Notes: generated from the sequence alone by a model not told the origin. Counted from the first letter of the stretch, positions 1 to 19,523 are shown. The stretch is 35,000 nt of DNA from Sphaeroforma sirkka (GCA_001586965.3 LUCW03000063.1:25001-60000), one strand, 5' to 3'. Numbers and translations: made by a program.

Positions 1-6726
<6,726 letters not shown>

Positions 6727-7553
6727 ACCGTCATATATATGATTGATGTGCCTCCGAATTTAAAGATAATTTAGATGTACGTGTTGATTTACGATGTACT
6801 TGGTGAGAGTTAAAGTATAAAACATATGTTAGATTGTATAAAGCGATAATGCATAGTGGTATTAAACGTTCGCCCTATCAAACACCAACAATGAATTTCA
6901 ATCCGGTCAGAAAGTGCAAGCGCTTTGGAAAAGCGTGAATATCGCTTGCTTCTCAAAGACATCCAATATTCATTACATCGAAGAGTATATGAATAAGCAA
7001 TACTGTATGCAAGCAGGACCATATGTAATATGCGGTGACTTCAATTGAATAATGTACATATTGATTTTTTTTTTCTATAGTTACGGAAAGTGGAAAGGGT
7101 TTATCGGTCCGATCTGCTCCTGATTTGGGTTTTGGTAATCGACCAATGAAATGTTTTCTTCTCGGTTCACCTTGCCGGGAAAGCAAAGAAGACCACAAAT
7201 GTTTTTATTTGTAAAATATCGATTCCACTCGCCCCCGACGTGTGTGTTTATGAATAATATAAAAAAGCATGTGCACTAAGTTTTGATGTGCCTTCTGTAT
7301 TAGTATAGTATATACACTATACTAAATCCAGAGTTCAGGGTTCGCACCAAAGGGTTTGTGACCTACTCTGGGCACTAGCCATAGCTCGGACCTTGACAAC
7401 ATATTCAATTTTTATCGTTAATGTGCTAGAGACGACCACAGAATCAGCCGACTTTCTAAGCATAAGCAAGGGAAGGCAGACACCAGCAGAAAGACATTTG
7501 TATATTTGTATACACAAATCTACAGACTTAGTCACAGATTCAATCACAACGTC
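6727..7553. promoter_or_regulatory. Shared upstream region of divergent RhoGEF and LIPT1
   Basis: These 827 bases separate the start codons of two divergently transcribed genes, so both promoters probably lie here. I see an inverted repeat at 7300-7325 (arms TTAGTATAGT and ACTATACTAA, six-base loop) and AT-rich patches, but no element I can assign. No convincing gene is present; the open frames in this stretch have no family resemblance. Confidence 0.45.
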
Positions 7554-8163
7554 ATGTTGAGCGGGTCAAAGGTTGTCTTGACCGGGCTACCGATTCTGCG
7601 CTCACAGTCACGGGTGGGATGTAGAACCACAAACGTTGTCTTAAAAGTACATACCTCTACCGCGATGAGAAGTAATTGCACTGCTGTATGCATGTCCAGA
7701 ATCGAAAGATATACGTCCAGGAATTGTATCACCACTAGACCAATGCGAACACATAGTTATGACAGTAAAACATATTCACAGTCACAGTGGTCGAATATAC
7801 AGCGGTGTTCTGGACGTGCATTCTCGGTTGCAGCACGTCCGGCTATGAAAGTGTATCGCTCAACCAGCATAGACCCGTATGCAAATCTAGCCTTAGAGGA
7901 CTGGATGTATACACAGTGGGGCAGACCCAATAGCACAGCACGTGATGTCCTTAGTGTAGGTAAGTCTATAGTAATTGTCCTAGAATTATATTTACATCAC
8001 GTATTAATTTATACAACCTTGAGAATACAATGTATATGTGTTGATATCATAACTTCATTTTTGTGTCGATGTGGATATGAATATATATTAATCTGTTTTT
8101 TGAGTTTTCCATTGCAATTTTTGAGTTTGCATGGATATGAATATATGGAAATAAATGTAGATA

Positions 8164-8216
<53 letters not shown>

Positions 8217-8217
8217 C

Positions 8218-8296
<79 letters not shown>

Positions 8297-8305
8297 CATA
8301 CATAC

Positions 8306-8382
<77 letters not shown>

Positions 8383-8484
8383 TATATGCATATACATAAT
8401 ATATAAATATGTACATATATATATGCATAATATACACGTATATATATATATATATACATATATATATTATATATATATATATAA

Positions 8485-8523
<39 letters not shown>

Positions 8524-8588
8524 GCATATCATCAACACACACACACACACACATATAGTATATATATATATATATATATATATAATAG

Positions 8589-8676
<88 letters not shown>

Positions 8677-10096
8677 TGTGTGCGTGTGTGTGTGTGTGCA
8701 TATAAAAAGAGCGCCGCAGTGATATCTCGATAAATGTAACTTGCATATCTTAATTTTCATGTCTGCATGATGGGTAGCCTTTCTTCATAAATACGCGACA
8801 CAAATTCATCCATCTAGATACAGGAATTTATTTTGTATCATTATATATATATCATTATGTACAACATGTATTTGCACTCTTAAATAAGCATATATATAAG
8901 TTTTCACAATGTCCAGCGATGCATTATTTTTTTACGATCGAATATGTTTCATTCATCTATATTACACAGACGACATGCAATCGGATAATTGCGTTCTCCT
9001 GTTTTGGGTCGATGAGCCTTCGGTTGTGATCGGCCGAAACCAAAACCCCTGGACCGAATGTGACGTCAGCGGAATGCACAGAGACCACGTTCACTTTGTG
9101 CGCCGAAAGAGCGGTGGGGGCACAGTATACCACGATAGTGGCAATCTGAATATATCACTCGTGACAGGACGTGACGCCTACACTAAACACAGGCTGACTC
9201 GAGTCATCGCCACAGCGCTCAACCGGAATTTTAATTTGGGCGTGTATGTGAACGACCGCAATGACCTGGCCATTAATGGCAAGAAGGTGTCCGGCTCCGC
9301 GTACAAATTGGGCGGGAGATGCGCCTATCACCATTGTACCCTTCTCACCACCACAGACATCACGAGTGTGGGCAAGTACTTGCATTCTGATAGAGAAGGC
9401 ATCGTAGATAGTAGAGGGGTGTCGAGTGTGCGATCACCTGTGTCGGCGTTGTGTGACCATATGCCGAGGGGGAGTCTAACCATCGACGCTGTCATAGACA
9501 GTATAACTCGCGAATTGGGCCAACACGTGCTGGAAGGTGGCCTCAGCGGGAATGAGGTAAATAGCTATAACTCTGAAGGAGAACACGGTAATGTAAACTC
9601 AAATGATGTTGGAAGTACGATAGTACACCAATCTGTTTTAAATACTACTCACCAGCCCGAAGAAATAAATCCTGAGACGGACATGGCTGTAGGTGAGTGG
9701 TGCAAGCAGTATCGTGATACGCTGGTCGGCTGGGACTGGCAGTATGGCCAAACACCACAATTCACTCAACAAGTGCGCCGCGTATTTCCATGGGGAACTG
9801 TTACGCTGACGCTGTCATGTAAACGAGGTGTCGTAGAGAGTGTCACCACAGAGTTCGGCGAACTTCAGGATAGTTGCACACTGTCCGCTACAGTTAGGGA
9901 TGTCAAAGTAAGGCATGAGGCTATATCTCAGGAGATAAGAAACGTGTGTGTGAATACCAGGTATGCCGTACAAAGTGATATGCTTGTGGCCAGACGTTCC
10001 TGGCTGGCATCCGCGCGTGCAACAGACCTCAGTCAAACAGAGCAGACGTGCGTGGCGAATCTACTGGATTGTCTAGTAGACATCTACACGATTTAG
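7554..10096 (+). CDS. LIPT1: Lipoyltransferase 1 (lipoate-protein ligase family), two exons
   Basis: This protein transfers lipoyl groups to the E2 and H proteins of mitochondrial 2-oxoacid dehydrogenase and glycine-cleavage complexes. Exon 1 is 7554-7959 (donor GTAAGT, phase 1); exon 2 is 8970-10096 (acceptor ATTACACAG). The phases fit and give 510 residues. The first 100 residues or so are Arg/Ser/Thr-rich with few acids, like a mitochondrial presequence. Family motifs are clear: LEDWMYTQW, then about residues 145-165 [14 protein letters not shown], 180-196 [15 protein letters not shown], and about 238-248 [11 protein letters not shown], whose lysine before VSGSAY is the lipoyl-AMP contact in Lpl[12 protein letters not shown] matches the C-terminal part. 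The protein is longer than human LIPT1 or E. coli LplA because of the long N-terminus and a polar Asn/Ser-rich insert at about residues 340-380. ATG 7554 starts before the presequence-like region; an in-frame TTG upstream is not needed. Confidence 0.93.
8167..8697. repeat. (CA)n / (TA)n / (GT)n microsatellites in LIPT1 intron
   Basis: Within the single LIPT1 intron (7960-8969): (AC)n at about 8168-8214, (TA)n at about 8221-8290, a TACA-rich bridge, (TA)n at about 8318-8380, mixed TA/TATG sequence, (CA)n near 8535-8552, further (TA)n to about 8673, and (GT)n near 8678-8698. All open frames in this stretch are low-complexity artefacts. Confidence 0.95.
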
Positions 10097-11251
10097 TGTA
10101 TCTTCCACAAGATTTAGGAAAAACTATGACTCAGTACTGATTCCTTGCTTCGTTGTCCTGAGGGCTGGAGTCTAGTATTGTAGAATATGAAGAAGTGTAT
10201 TTCATATATATTTTCAGCAAAAATGGGAAAATCTCGTGTTGATTTGTTAGTCATTAATTACAGCATTGCTAGTGTATGGTCAACGAAGCAATATCCCCTA
10301 TAGACTGACTTTCAGATTTTATATATATAGCATTCAACAAGTTGTTAAAATCTTTGCCGCATTCAAGGATAATCTCATACGTTTCTGTTCACGTGAGCGA
10401 TCTTCCCCATTTAAAGTGGTGAATTGTGGGCGGCAGATATTTTATTGAATGCACTAGCGAGGCTCGAGGATAAAAGTTGAACTTGCACTCCATCGGGGTT
10501 GTTGGTACTACTTTTCGCTTATGCTTTATTATATGCTTTGCTGAACATTCAGGGCTGCATGGGTCGAAAGTTATAGTTAGCGCAGTTATGGACATACGCT
10601 TGTTATCGATCATAATGTGATAGAGTATATATATATAAAGTTCGAGAGCACGGGAATTCCGCTTGCTCAAATCTCAGGCGTGGCCGCCTGTTCCAAGGTT
10701 GTATATCCACAAGTTCATCAGTCACGAGTATCTCAAAAGCACACTAGCCCTGGAGGTGTTGACGACTGTGCAATTTTGGGTAGCGGCGTTTTAAACTTAA
10801 GGCACGCTTGCCCCTGTGTGTGGCTGACAGTCACAGCGTCACGCCCCGTCACCCACTGTCAAATATAAAAATATGAGTTGAAACTTGAAAAGTTCATTTC
10901 GCGTTCAAACGGTTTGTGCTCGATTGGGTTTTGTGTTTTATTTAAGTCCAACCTTCGAGCTGCTCTATGTAATTACACCATCGGGATTTCAACTGGGCCA
11001 TGGACTCGTGTGAGGTTCTAGGGGTTTCGAGTGGAAAGTGAATCCGTTTTAACATTTAACGTTTACAGCTTTATGTAGGCCGACGGTAGATTGGCAGGTC
11101 CACAGCCTACCGATCTCAGATTCGTATTTATATACTTCTTAATAAAATATAACTAATAAATACTACACACACCAAGCAACTGCGCTATTTATATACACCT
11201 AACGCAGGACAGACACGTTTTCGTCACTCCGTTACACAACAATCAATTAGA
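10097..11251. other. Intergenic region, LIPT1 3' flank to WARS1 5' flank
   Basis: No gene is recognisable in these 1155 bases. Polyadenylation-like AATAAA is seen at 11141-11146, too far away to assign to LIPT1. A TATTTATATA stretch near 11187-11196, some 55-65 bases upstream of the WARS1 ATG, could act as a TATA-type element; this is inference from position and composition. Confidence 0.4.
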
Positions 11252-12168
11252 ATGGCTGCCTCTGCAACCCAAGCTGTGCGCGATCTCGATGCCGCTGTTG
11301 AAACACAAGCTCAAGCCGGTAAACTGCACCGTTGCATCACCTGTACACCTGACACTTTTGTTCATCGCGCTGCAATAGCATAAAAATAAGTCCCTGTGTT
11401 ATGGTGCAAAGTCGAGTATATTCTGTGTGTCGCTCCACATGCAGGTGTTCAGTATGAGTTGTGTGTCGACATACAAGACATGTATATGATGTGTGTCGAG
11501 ATGGGAGGCAGGCACAGCGACACTCCAGTGAATATATGTTGCACACACTTTCCATGCGCCTGTGCTGTTTTCTTGATATACACATCACGGATTAACCCGT
11601 TGAACTGCGAGGTATTTTTTACGTCGCTTGAATCTACTGCAGGTTGTTTTCACAACTTTCTGTTAACAGAAACAGTTCAAAACCACCGCCGACGTTGGCG
11701 CAATCGACCACCCGGCAGACAAGTACATATTCAGTGTTACAGTGTAGCTGATATGGTGTGTCGTTTGTGTGAATTTTTAATCATTAGTGCGCAAACTCAA
11801 AGAGAACGGAGCAAGCAAAGATGAAATAACTGCGGCTGTAGACGAACTCAAGAAACGGAAGGCAGACCTCGCAGCCCACAAGTCAGAAAAGGCTGAGGAA
11901 GATAAAGGCAGCCAGAAAATCACGCCTTGGGATGTGCAAGGTGCTGTGGTTGACGGAGTACAACAAGTATGTGTGTGATAATTAGTGCGCATTATCTTTG
12001 AAGAATGTGCCTGAACTCTTTAAGCCATTCTATGTTATTAGTTGTGGAGTATATTATTTTATCTGCGCGGAGTTATGAATGCGTGTGAATTTTTAACTAA
12101 TAACACGCATCAGATCAGTCCGATACATCACACACATCATCACATCACACACACATCACATCATCATC

Positions 12169-12199
<31 letters not shown>

Positions 12200-12215
12200 T
12201 ATGTATATTTATATG

Positions 12216-12248
<33 letters not shown>

Positions 12249-12419
12249 ATGTATATCCATATAGCAGGTATGTATGTATGCATACATGTATGCATGTATG
12301 TATGTATGTATGTATGTACATGCATGCATGCATGTTTGTATGTATGTATGTATGTATGTATGTATGTATGCAACCCGTGTGTGTGTGTGTGTATGCATGC
12401 ATGTATGTATGCATGTATG

Positions 12420-12477
<58 letters not shown>

Positions 12478-15400
12478 ATACATACCGTATGTATAAATAT
12501 GTATATATATTCATGTATATGCATTGTAAGTGTATATCTACATACCAGTTTACATATGTACATAGATAGATATACATTTACTTTACTAATACACATTTTT
12601 GAATTTAATTGCAACTGCGGACTATATTTCAGGAAGCTCGTTACGTATCCATATACATACACATGTGTGTATGTTTTCTCATTCACTCAAAATTGGATGT
12701 AGTGGTTGTAAGTTTGCCAAATATTACGGGTCATATGTCTATTTGTGCTTGCTTATACACATTCACGTGGGAATATCAAGTAAGCGGCCTCACATCGGTA
12801 TCGCATGAAGTGTCTATGTACCGTCAATCTGGCAAGTATGTTCATGTATACACCTTACATCATACTACAGGGCGTCGATTACAACAAACTCATTGACACG
12901 TTCGGCTGCAGTCCTCTGCCCCTGTCGCTCATCGAACGGTTCGAGCAGTTGACTGGACGCAAGGCACACATGATGCTTCGACGCGGAATGTTCTACGCCC
13001 ATCGGTGAGTAGTCTTTGAGAACACGGGTGCACGCACACTTGCAGTATCATTTACGCAGATATATAATCTAACCCTAGACCTGACGTGTGTATAAATGAC
13101 TCGATCACGCTTATATGGAATTTGCTGCCATATACAATGGGAAGGAGGGGGTGGAGGAGGGGACAGAGTTGTGAGGGCGTGGTAGCTATATTCATTTCCT
13201 GTTAGAATTCATAGGATGAGAGTCGGTTTGACAGTGTTCGACAACTCCATCACCTTTGTTGACATTCTAACCGTATTGTTGTTTCTTTCACATACAACCA
13301 GTGAGTTCGACAAGATTCTAGACCTCTACGAGAAGAAAAAGCCTTTCTACCTGTATACCGGTCGTGGCCCGAGTTCGGGTATGGATGATATCTCTTGGCC
13401 GCAATAGCAGGGCGCACTGTTGCTGCAGCTATATGATCCTATAACCTGTCGCTTCATGCATCATAGGATAATCTAGCGTTAGATTGCATGACTTTCACTC
13501 TGCATGCGTACTTCCTGACACCCTCTTTGTCTCATTGTACAGACGCACTCCACATGGGTCATATGGTGCCGTTCATCTTCTGCCAGTACCTGCAAGAGGT
13601 GTTCGATGTACCTATTGTAATCCAGATGACTGGTATGTGAGCGTTCCCTTCTGTATGGTTACGAGCTCGCGGGAGTGTCAGCTATTGGGAAGCGTATAGA
13701 TACGCTGTAGATGGACATACGTACCGTTGGTATTGTTTGGATTGATCAGAACTCGGGGTTGTCGCACGCTACTGCTGTCAATGTCTTTGTGAGCACGTGC
13801 TGCAGTCGTGCCAGGCCAATGATTCATAGTGCTTTGTGGTGTATGCAGACTGTTGGTGTGCCGTGACTGTGTTTGTGCTACCCCGTGCCATCCTTTTGTG
13901 TCGGTATTGTTTGTGCTGTGCTGCGTTCCTTCTAACGGGCAGTTCCCAATTGATAAGCTTCCCACACGGCTGAACGCTATCTGTGGGTGCATGATTACTT
14001 GACCTTGACTGTGGACCGGTCCTGGTGACTGCTATTTTGCGGATACACCCCTTATTCGATTGCAAGTCGGGCAAAGGTTTTTCTCGCTGTGGACTGACAT
14101 CTGTATGGGGTGCTATGGTCAACTACAATATCCCACGCCGGAACATGATACGACAGTATAGTACACCGCACTTCAGCAAATACATCAATAAGTAAGTATG
14201 TGCTCTCATACTCTACCGGGTTCCTCGGTACTTGCAGATGACGAGAAGTTCTTGTTCAAGGACCAGAGTCTGGTTGACTCCAAGCGCTTCATGCGTGAGA
14301 ATGCCAAGGATATCATCTCCGTTGGCTTCAACCCCGAGAAAACATTCATCTTCTCGAATATGGAATACATTCAATATCTTTACCCTAACATTCTCGAGGT
14401 CAACAAGAAGATCAACATCAATCAGTTAAACAACACTTTCGGCTTCGATGACACGTATGTACGTGGAGATTGAATGTTATAACGTTCGACTTGCACACAC
14501 TGATGTTATGTGTTATTTAGTCGGTCATGTATATTGTACACCAATTGCAGCAGTATCAGATCAGCATGTGGGTTGCAAATGTGCGCGTGCTCGCTCGTTT
14601 AAGAGATTCAACTCCATAATCATCACATCTCTACAGAACAATTGTCGGCAAAGTAGCCTTCCCGCCCGTGCAGATGGTGCCGTGCTTCAGCAACACCTTC
14701 CCTCACATCTTTGGGACTAAGAAGGACATTCCCTGCTTAATCCCGGCCGCGATCGATCAGGTCAGTGGGTGTATGTGGTTCAGTGACTGCGCACGCCCGC
14801 ACATACCAAGCATACCCTATACGTAAGAAGCGAGTTGTTGATTGGCCTAGAACATTGTCTTAGTATTGCGTATGATGTTTCGCGTCATGTGCCCGTTTGA
14901 GATCCTGAATTCGTCTCCATTTCATCGAACCGTCTTACTTGTAAGATGTTAGCTGGCTAGGAGGGGAGATTCTATAGTAGTATCTAACAGCCAGTTTTGT
15001 TCGGCACAAAGCCCACTACATCGCAAACAATCTATGAAATCTATTCCCATCAGACCTCATTGTCATTGATATCGGTTGCCATGGTTACGTCATCACGCAG
15101 GATCCCTATTTCAGGCTCACCAGGAACATTGCGGGCGGGTTAAAGTACAAGAAGTGCTGCACCATATACTCCAAGTTCTTCCCGGCACTCCAAGGCGCTG
15201 GATCGAAGATGAGTGCGAGTGTGGACACGTCCGCTATTTTCACGTGTGACACGCCTAATCAGATCGCCAAGAAGGTACTGCCCGGACCATGTGGACGTAC
15301 TATGTCAAATATTAGAGCTGTGTTATAATTATGTGAGAATATCCATGTGTTTTGGGCTTGCAGTCACTGATTTCAAACCTTTTTCCATGCTTACAGGTGA

Positions 15401-16503
15401 AGAAATATGCGTTCAGTGGAGGTCGAGAGACCCTTGAGGAACACCGTGAGAAGGTGTGTGCCCTATCTGTGCAACAGTGTCAACTTTGGTTATCATATTT
15501 ACCGACACATACACCTTTAAATAGGCCTTCTATGGATGTATATCTTAGCGAGGTAACCTTCGTCCAGAAGGGCAGTTTTCGTGCGTTTTGCCCGTAGATC
15601 TAAGGTGTGGGTATATTCCTACCACGCGATCGCTTATAACGATGCATGTGCACAGGTCTGACGGGTGGTATTCTGTAGACAACTATTACAAATCACTACG
15701 GCGATATGTATCTTGGTACATGCAAATAATCATCGGCAGTCTTTGCACGTGTCAGATATGATGCGAAAAGCGAGCTTGTTTGCGACTGACCTGCAAACTA
15801 TCAAAAAACCCAACTGACCAATCGTATGCCCCCACCCTGCGGAAGTTGCCGCTTTCTTGGCTTCTCTCATTAACCATGTAAAACCATATAAACATTCTTC
15901 ACACTCAGGGTGGGGATTGTGAGGTGGATGTAGCATACCAGTACTTGACCTTCTTTCTCGATGACGATGTGGAGCTGAAGACCATCCATGACAGGTACTC
16001 CTCCGGGGAGATGCTTACGAGCGAGGTCAAGGATAAGCTCATTGAAGTACTGGTAGAGTTCACCCAGAAACTACAGGCGGTAAGTGGTGTGGCTGTATAT
16101 GACTTTGTCCTGCAGCTACAGACCGTGTGTAGTTTTATGCACGTGTAACCGGAAGCTACAGACTGGAAGTGTTGTAGATGTGCGAGTGTGCTTGGACGAT
16201 ACAGGCTGTATGTGGTATAATCGTATTTGTAGAGGTCACGGGTACAGGTTAGCACTACACAACTCGTCCGCCTCCACCCACAGCGAAATTGCACACACAC
16301 TCGGTGTATTCATTGGCACACACCCAAGTACACTTTTCTTTGTGCACGCATACCTCCTTCCCGCATACTTCTTTCCCATTGCGTGCACAAAGTCTCATAT
16401 GCAAAGCCCTCCGTTTGTTACTGTACAGCGCCGCGCCACTGTGACAGATGCGGAAATCGACCTGTTCTGCTCTGTGCGTCCTATCAGTTACGAGCGCAAG
16501 TAA
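11252..16503 (+). CDS. WARS1: Tryptophanyl-tRNA synthetase, cytosolic, 11 exons
   Basis: This enzyme attaches tryptophan to tRNA-Trp using ATP. The exons, all phase-consistent, are 11252-11318, 11788-11966, 12871-13004, 13302-13378, 13543-13632, 14238-14454, 14637-14760, 15101-15274, 15397-15453, 15909-16079 and 16429-16503 (stop TAA). The product is 454 residues, close to the 471 of human WARS1. An N-terminal WHEP domain (about residues 8-60, with [19 protein letters not shown]) marks it as the eukaryotic cytosolic form. The class I signature HIGH appears as HMGH at 156-159, after [17 protein letters not shown] follows, and the KMSKS loop is KMSAS at 332-336, the same variant as in animals. 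The C-terminal region with YLTFFLDDD and [11 protein letters not shown] also matches the animal enzyme. Donors include GTATGT, GTGAGT, GTCAGT and GTACTG. ATG 11252 is the first in frame and the WHEP helix starts soon after. Confidence 0.97.
12165..12477. repeat. TA, GTAT and ATGC simple repeats in WARS1 intron 2
   Basis: A CATCA-rich stretch at about 12120-12168 leads into (TA)n, then a run of GTAT/ATGC tetranucleotides at about 12267-12425 interrupted by (GT)n near 12378-12391, then (TA)n at about 12425-12474. The whole block lies inside the intron 11967-12870. The Cys/Met/Tyr-rich open frames are artefacts. Confidence 0.93.
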
Positions 16504-17673
16504 CTGCCAAAAATGGTGATAATTTAGATTAAGGGTGCAATAAAGTAGTAGAAACCTCCGTGATTCTGTAGTGTGCTAGCTGAATCGCGAGCGTTGCCTT
16601 ACAGTGTGCTTAGCTCCAAAGTATGTAATCGTATAAGTAGCCGCGCTCTTCACATGCGTGTCTTACACAGTTCTGACTACTTTATAATCGTAGTCTATCG
16701 CACTTGCGGAGTGTTTAATCGCAAATGTGGTATTAGCGTAAATTCACTGAGTGACCTGAACTCTCGAGGTTTTTCACGAATTTGAATCTGCTGAGGCACG
16801 CACATCCCTGTCAGTTTGACGCATGTTTTCTCCTTGTACCTAGTGGTTACATGTTGCGTGAGACTGTTCGGTGCAATTGCAAGCTTGACCTAAGATTTGT
16901 ACTACAAGTATGATAGATCTTGACACTGACATATTGACTATATTGATAAATATGTGCATACTCGAACCTGACCTGTTCACCTGGCTTGGTAGGAGGGTGT
17001 GGTTCTGTCACATCGTGTATTCTATTTAAATCCGACAAAAATAGTATAGACCATTTATTATTATTATAGCTATTCGCGCAACTATTTCTCATTCGTATGG
17101 ATAAGCACATCCTATTTGGCTCTCGCAAACAGACCATCCTTAATTGATATTTCACACCACACGCAGCCATTGCTGTACGACATGGGAATGACGATTCGTG
17201 GTATGCACTGTAAAGTCGATTCTTTCCATCAACTGTGAACAGCATGCGGGTGTTTGTAAAACATCTCGCCAGAATATTCATGGGTATGTATACTAATTCT
17301 AAATTTTATTTCGTTACATGTACGTATACACTAAGTCTAAGATTTGTTTGGTTTAAAGGATTGTACTAAATCTGAACATTCGGTACGCACCACTGATCAA
17401 CGATTTTAGTCATGATCCTTGAAAACGATAGTTAAGGCACCATCGTATGTCATCTGACGACATTTAACGTGTGTATCGCGCCTTTAAAGTTTAACAATTG
17501 GCGTCAAGATGTCCAATTCCCGAGAATACAGCGGAGCAATGTTATCCGGTCTGGGCCTTTTTTTTGACTACTCGCAACCAAATGTGCTTTTCTGGTGTAC
17601 GTAAACTTGATCTTAGACGGACTGTCTCACCACCTCGTAAATTGTAGTGCATGCGCGTAAACTAGCGCACAAT
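16504..17673. other. Intergenic region between WARS1 and the secreted-protein gene
   Basis: WARS1 and the next gene are convergent across this region, so it holds both 3' flanks. AATAAAG at 16539-16545, some 36 bases after the WARS1 stop, is a plausible polyadenylation signal. A 144-codon minus-strand frame (17281-16847, starting MNILARCFTNTRM) opens with a true ATG, but I recognise no domain in it and do not call it a gene. Confidence 0.4.
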
Positions 17674-18018
17674 TCAGGAGCTCTTATCACTATCCTGCAC
17701 ATCTTTCACGATCGCATCCAAGTGAGTCTGACTATCCACCTGACCTTCTTCATCAGTGAACTCACTCTTTGCCACCACAGCAGCAACCTGTTCTGTATCC
17801 ACACATTCCCATGCACCGTATGGCTCGTCTCCGATTTGCATACATTCACAGACAAGCGTCCCTGCATCATCAGTATGCAACGTACCTAGGTCGAAGACTT
17901 CGTTCCCATTGTCCCATCTGCATCCGGCCTCGGCCTGGCGTTCTTGCCTGGAAGTGGGTGACGCGTTGATTTGTATCGCACAAATAGCGGCTATAAGAGT
18001 TAATACGTTTTTCATCAT
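17674..18018 (-). CDS. Small secreted Cys-containing protein, 114 residues
   Basis: A single-exon frame on the minus strand starts with ATGATG at 18018. Residues 1-20 (MMKNVLTLIAAICAIQINA) have the form of a signal peptide, with a likely cut after the Ala of INA. The mature part has a compact domain with four cysteines: GCRWDNGNEVFDLGT, then LVCECMQIG, then AWECVD. The spacing (Cys-x-Trp...Asn-Gly...Gly, Cys-x-Cys, Trp-x-Cys) recalls small extracellular domains of the VWC type, but I cannot assign a family. The tail is acidic, Asp/Ser-rich, and ends SDKSS. The product is probably secreted or in the endomembrane system; its role is unknown. The signal peptide followed by a well-formed Cys pattern is the main reason to believe the frame. 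Confidence 0.65.
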   Translation of the reverse strand: MMKNVLTLIAAICAIQINASPTSRQERQAEAGCRWDNGNEVFDLGTLHTDDAGTLVCECMQIGDEPYGAWECVDTEQVAAVVAKSEFTDEEGQVDSQTHLDAIVKDVQDSDKSS

Positions 18019-18780
18019 GATAGTTTAAAATGAAATTTTGTTCTTTTTATATTTACAATATGGGCGATATGTTGTGTTCATCACACGAGTACAAAAGTGT
18101 TTGAGATTGCTGCCATGACTGTCGTATATGTATGTATAATACAGTACAATTGTCCTTGAAAAAGAAGAAAAATATATAAAAAAATGTAATGAGGACGATA
18201 TTATTTTGAAAAATAATATTATATAGAAAAAAATAGAAAAGAAGTGATATTTGATGTATACTCCTTGGCAATTTCATTGTCGTCGATTGGTTAAAAGATA
18301 AGTGGTGCATGCTATCTCTGAAATCCTTATCATTGCACTAAAATTTTAAAAAACCATTATGGCCCAGGCCCAGTCAGCCTCTCAGGTGCTAAAATTGAGT
18401 GAAGATAGTTACTCGCCAATGGTGACTGGTCCCGGTCTGACCTACCATGTCATTATTACGAAAAAAAATTAAGTAAAATAATTGCCGTAATTTTTGTAAG
18501 AAATACGTATTAAGGCACATTCCTGAATTTGAAAATTTAAGATTTATGCATGGTGAGCAAATTGAGAATTGGGAATTATGAAGTATGCAGCGCAATTTTG
18601 GGCCATTAAGAAATATTCTATTTCTTAATGAAGAAAGAAGGATTAAGGCAGGTTATAGACTTATTAAGAATCGTGTATGATATCTTTTTAAAAAATTTAA
18701 GAATTATTAATAATCATGTATACCGATATCTGAAGAAATTTTAAGAACCGGTACTTATTTTATAGTTGCAATACGACATC

Positions 18781-18818
18781 GTATTTGAACCGATTGGAAT
18801 CCCTACCGGTTCAAATAC
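18781..18818. repeat. Perfect 12-bp inverted repeat
   Basis: GTATTTGAACCG (18781-18792) and CGGTTCAAATAC (18807-18818) are exact reverse complements with a 14-base loop. A (TA)n array begins 50 bases downstream. Confidence 0.85.
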
Positions 18819-18863
18819 AAGTCGCACCGCATTTATAGAACAATGGCAATGGCCACTATGGAG

Positions 18864-18867
<4 letters not shown>

Positions 18868-18932
<65 letters not shown>
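18868..18932. repeat. (TA)n microsatellite
   Basis: Uninterrupted TA dinucleotide array of about 64 bases in intergenic DNA. Confidence 0.97.
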
Positions 18933-18935
<3 letters not shown>

Positions 18936-19002
18936 ACATGCATACTCACACACCTAAATAGGTGCATTAATGTCAATCTACATTTTTACTGAAAAGATAG
19001 TA

Positions 19003-19424
19003 CTATGATCAACCTTTTGACAAAAGGTTGCAACTACACTTTATCTGAAATATGCTACAGCAGGATTATAAGCCTATTATTCATCCCCTAAGTTCGTGTG
19101 TATGCCGTACTATATGTATATAGTATGTGTGCTCATCAATAGCTATTTCAAAGGAGTGAAAGTGACGATTCAAGATATCTTTCTGTCCTGACAAAAGTGT
19201 GCTATAATGCTTTATGGACCCTAACCCCGTCTTTTGGTTGAAATCGTTCTAAATTGATTTACATACGTCAAATTGGGTCCAAATCGTACATAAAGGTCCG
19301 ATATAAATAGTTCCAACATTGTTGCAAGTTATGTATACATAGCTGATCACATCATGTCTATATTCGCGAAAAGGTGTGATTCCAACGATCAACCTTTTGG
19401 AAAAAGGTAGCACTATGATCTACC
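19003..19424. repeat. Two copies of a short ATGATCAACCTTTT hairpin motif
   Basis: ATGATCAACCTTTTGACAAAAGGTTG near 19006-19031 folds back on itself (CAACCTTTT with AAAAGGTTG). A second copy near 19386-19425 reads GATCAACCTTTTGGAAAAAGG and is followed by another CTATGATC. The pair suggests a short dispersed inverted-repeat element. Confidence 0.6.
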
Positions 19425-19523
19425 AATTATTTATTTGGTCGATACTTAATACTATATTCTATAAAAAAAAAATGTATCATGTTATATTTACCTGCTATCA
19501 ATCCATCATCACAATCCTGAATT

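Noticed and set aside
11396..11824. 142-codon plus-strand frame upstream of WARS1 exon 2
   Set aside because: Lies in WARS1 intron 1 and in a different frame from the WHEP domain exon, with no homology visible.
16847..17281. 144-codon minus-strand ATG frame
   Set aside because: No domain, no signal peptide, ordinary intergenic composition. Could be real but is not supported by the sequence alone.
18781..18835. Possible tRNA or tRNA-derived SINE, from the GGTTCAAATAC box-B-like word
   Set aside because: The word is one arm of a perfect 12-bp hairpin. No acceptor stem, A box or anticodon arm can be placed around it.
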